DNA from: Enterococcus quebecensis
GTDB taxonomy: Bacteria; Bacillota; Bacilli; Lactobacillales; Enterococcaceae
NCBI RefSeq assembly: GCF_001730365.1
Contig: NZ_MIKB01000012.1
Span: 248,001 to 312,000, forward strand
Length of the DNA stretch: 64,000 nt
Direction of reading: 5' to 3'
The first letter of the stretch is position 1. Each line of letters begins with the position of its first letter. A program made the position numbers and the translations under genes. Shown here piece by piece: positions 63,153-64,000 of this stretch. The notes beneath the pieces were generated by a model. That model was not told the origin of the DNA, did no database searches, and saw nothing but the letters and a program-made list of their open reading frames with translations.

Positions 63153-64000
63153 ATGGCAAATAAACAACTGATTATTGCTGAAAAACCTAGTGTTGCCAAA
63201 GATTTAAGTAAAGTACTAGGGGCAAATCAAAAAAACAAAAATTATTATGAAGGTCCAAATGTCATCGTTACTTGGGCACTAGGACACCTTTTAGGCTTGA
63301 AAATGCCTGAAGATATCAATAAAGAATGGCAGTCATGGCAAATGGAGACTTTGCCAATGGTGCCAAAAAATTTAGGGATTAAACCTCTACCAAAAACTGG
63401 ACATCAATTAAAAGCAATCAAACAATTAGCTAACCGTAAAGATGTATCAGAAGCAGTCATCGCAACCGATGCAGGACGTGAGGGCGAATTGGTTGCTCGT
63501 TGGATTTTAGAGTATGTTCATTTCAATAAACCAGTTAAACGTCTATGGATCTCTTCTCAAACAGATAAAGCGATTAAAGATGGATTTAAGAAGTTAAGAC
63601 CAGCCAAAGAATACGATAATCTCTATTATTCTGCCTTAGCTCGTGCAAAAGCAGACTGGTTAGTTGGTTTGAACGTTACAAGAGCCTTGACGGTGAAATA
63701 TCAAGATAGCCTATCAGCTGGGCGAGTACAGACGCCAACCTTGTCTTTAGTTCGTCAACAAGAGAAGAAAATCGAAGGTTTTAGACCTCAGACATATTTT
63801 TCAGTAGAGCTTCAAGTTCAAAAAGAAAAAGCAAAACTAGTCCAAAGTAATCCTTACGCGTTTAAAGAACGCAATGATATAGAATCTTTTGTGAAAAAAT
63901 TAAGTGAAGGCAAAGGAAAAGTAACTGATATCCAAGAAAAAAGCAAAACCGAACAAGCCCCGCTACCCTATGATTTAACAGAAATCCAAAGAGAAGCCAA
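63153..64000 (+). CDS. topB: DNA topoisomerase III (5' part, cut by the window end)
   Basis: Type IA topoisomerase that decatenates and relaxes DNA. The visible 282 codons cover the Toprim domain (LIIAEKPSVAKDLSKVLGAN, VTWALGHLLGLKMPEDINKE, IATDAGREGELVARWILEY with metal-binding acidic residues) and the start of the core (SAGRVQTPTLSLVRQQEKKI). The active-site Tyr lies beyond the window. There is no strong ribosome site; GAAAGTGAGTG is about 10 bases before the ATG. Confidence 0.93.
   Translation, partial: MANKQLIIAEKPSVAKDLSKVLGANQKNKNYYEGPNVIVTWALGHLLGLKMPEDINKEWQSWQMETLPMVPKNLGIKPLPKTGHQLKAIKQLANRKDVSEAVIATDAGREGELVARWILEYVHFNKPVKRLWISSQTDKAIKDGFKKLRPAKEYDNLYYSALARAKADWLVGLNVTRALTVKYQDSLSAGRVQTPTLSLVRQQEKKIEGFRPQTYFSVELQVQKEKAKLVQSNPYAFKERNDIESFVKKLSEGKGKVTDIQEKSKTEQAPLPYDLTEIQREA

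Overview
The window looks like a chromosomal segment of a low-GC Firmicute of the order Lactobacillales, most likely an Enterococcus related to the E. faecalis group. Four things support this: the gene sets glnR-glnA, cdaA-cdaR-glmM and efaCBA; a TetR-hrtBA heme-efflux locus; strong GGAGG ribosome sites with some TTG and GTG starts; and DUF1831, DUF1033 and UPF0397 genes typical of lactic acid bacteria. Species was not determined. A pyruvate:ferredoxin oxidoreductase (nifJ) is present, which E. faecalis itself is not known to carry, so a relative of that species is more likely.

Layout. (1) 1-7.2 kb: surface-polysaccharide genes (five glycosyltransferases, a DUF2304 membrane partner and a Wzx-type flippase), probably the variable end of an enterococcal polysaccharide locus. 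(2) 7.9-13 kb: glycerophosphodiesterase-miaA-hflX and glnR-glnA with a GlnR operator. (3) 13-18 kb: an unknown gene and nifJ. (4) 18.2-28.4 kb: cdaA-cdaR-glmM, an operon joining a SAM hydroxide adenosyltransferase to an ECF transporter under a PurR-box-like site, then glmS with its self-cleaving ribozyme. (5) 28.4-32.2 kb: a two-component system with a Met/His-rich sensor, a divergent small secreted protein and a SagA-like NlpC/P60 hydrolase. (6) 32.6-36.7 kb: a TetR regulator with heme-type efflux genes hrtBA behind three copies of a palindrome, then two uncharacterised proteins. (7) 37-40.1 kb: a decayed accessory zone with remnants of small secreted or membrane protein genes, a ParB-like fragment, and one intact secreted protein. 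(8) 40.2-44 kb: tRNA-Arg, rpoN, a GNAT enzyme, a membrane-anchored HExxH protein and tRNA-Thr. (9) 44.2-48.8 kb: two tandem methionine T-boxes before metNIQ and an M20 amidohydrolase. (10) 49-51 kb: an ABC-F ATPase behind a 26-codon leader peptide and hairpins. (11) 51-53.7 kb: efaCBA manganese uptake with two DtxR/MntR-type palindromes. (12) 53.8-64 kb: a serine hydrolase, a divergent PRPP synthetase paralogue, rarD, cysteine desulfurase-DUF1831-mnmA, DUF1033, a DsbA-like protein and the start of topB.

How the genes fit together. Amino-sugar supply (glmM, glmS with ribozyme) and c-di-AMP synthesis (cdaA, cdaR) sit together and serve cell-wall homeostasis. Methionine uptake is tied to tRNA-Met charging through two T-boxes. 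The SAM hydrolase/ECF operon probably belongs to purine or adenosyl-compound economy. Cysteine desulfurase feeds sulfur to MnmA for tRNA thiolation, and miaA and hflX add further translation functions. Terminators are unusually clear and separate nearly all transcription units.

The points most worth following up are the PurR-box-like control of the SAM hydrolase/ECF operon, the Met-rich sensor locus with its 11-bp direct repeat, the leader-peptide attenuator of the ABC-F gene, and the small genes of the decayed zone. All calls come from reading the sequence; no database search was run.
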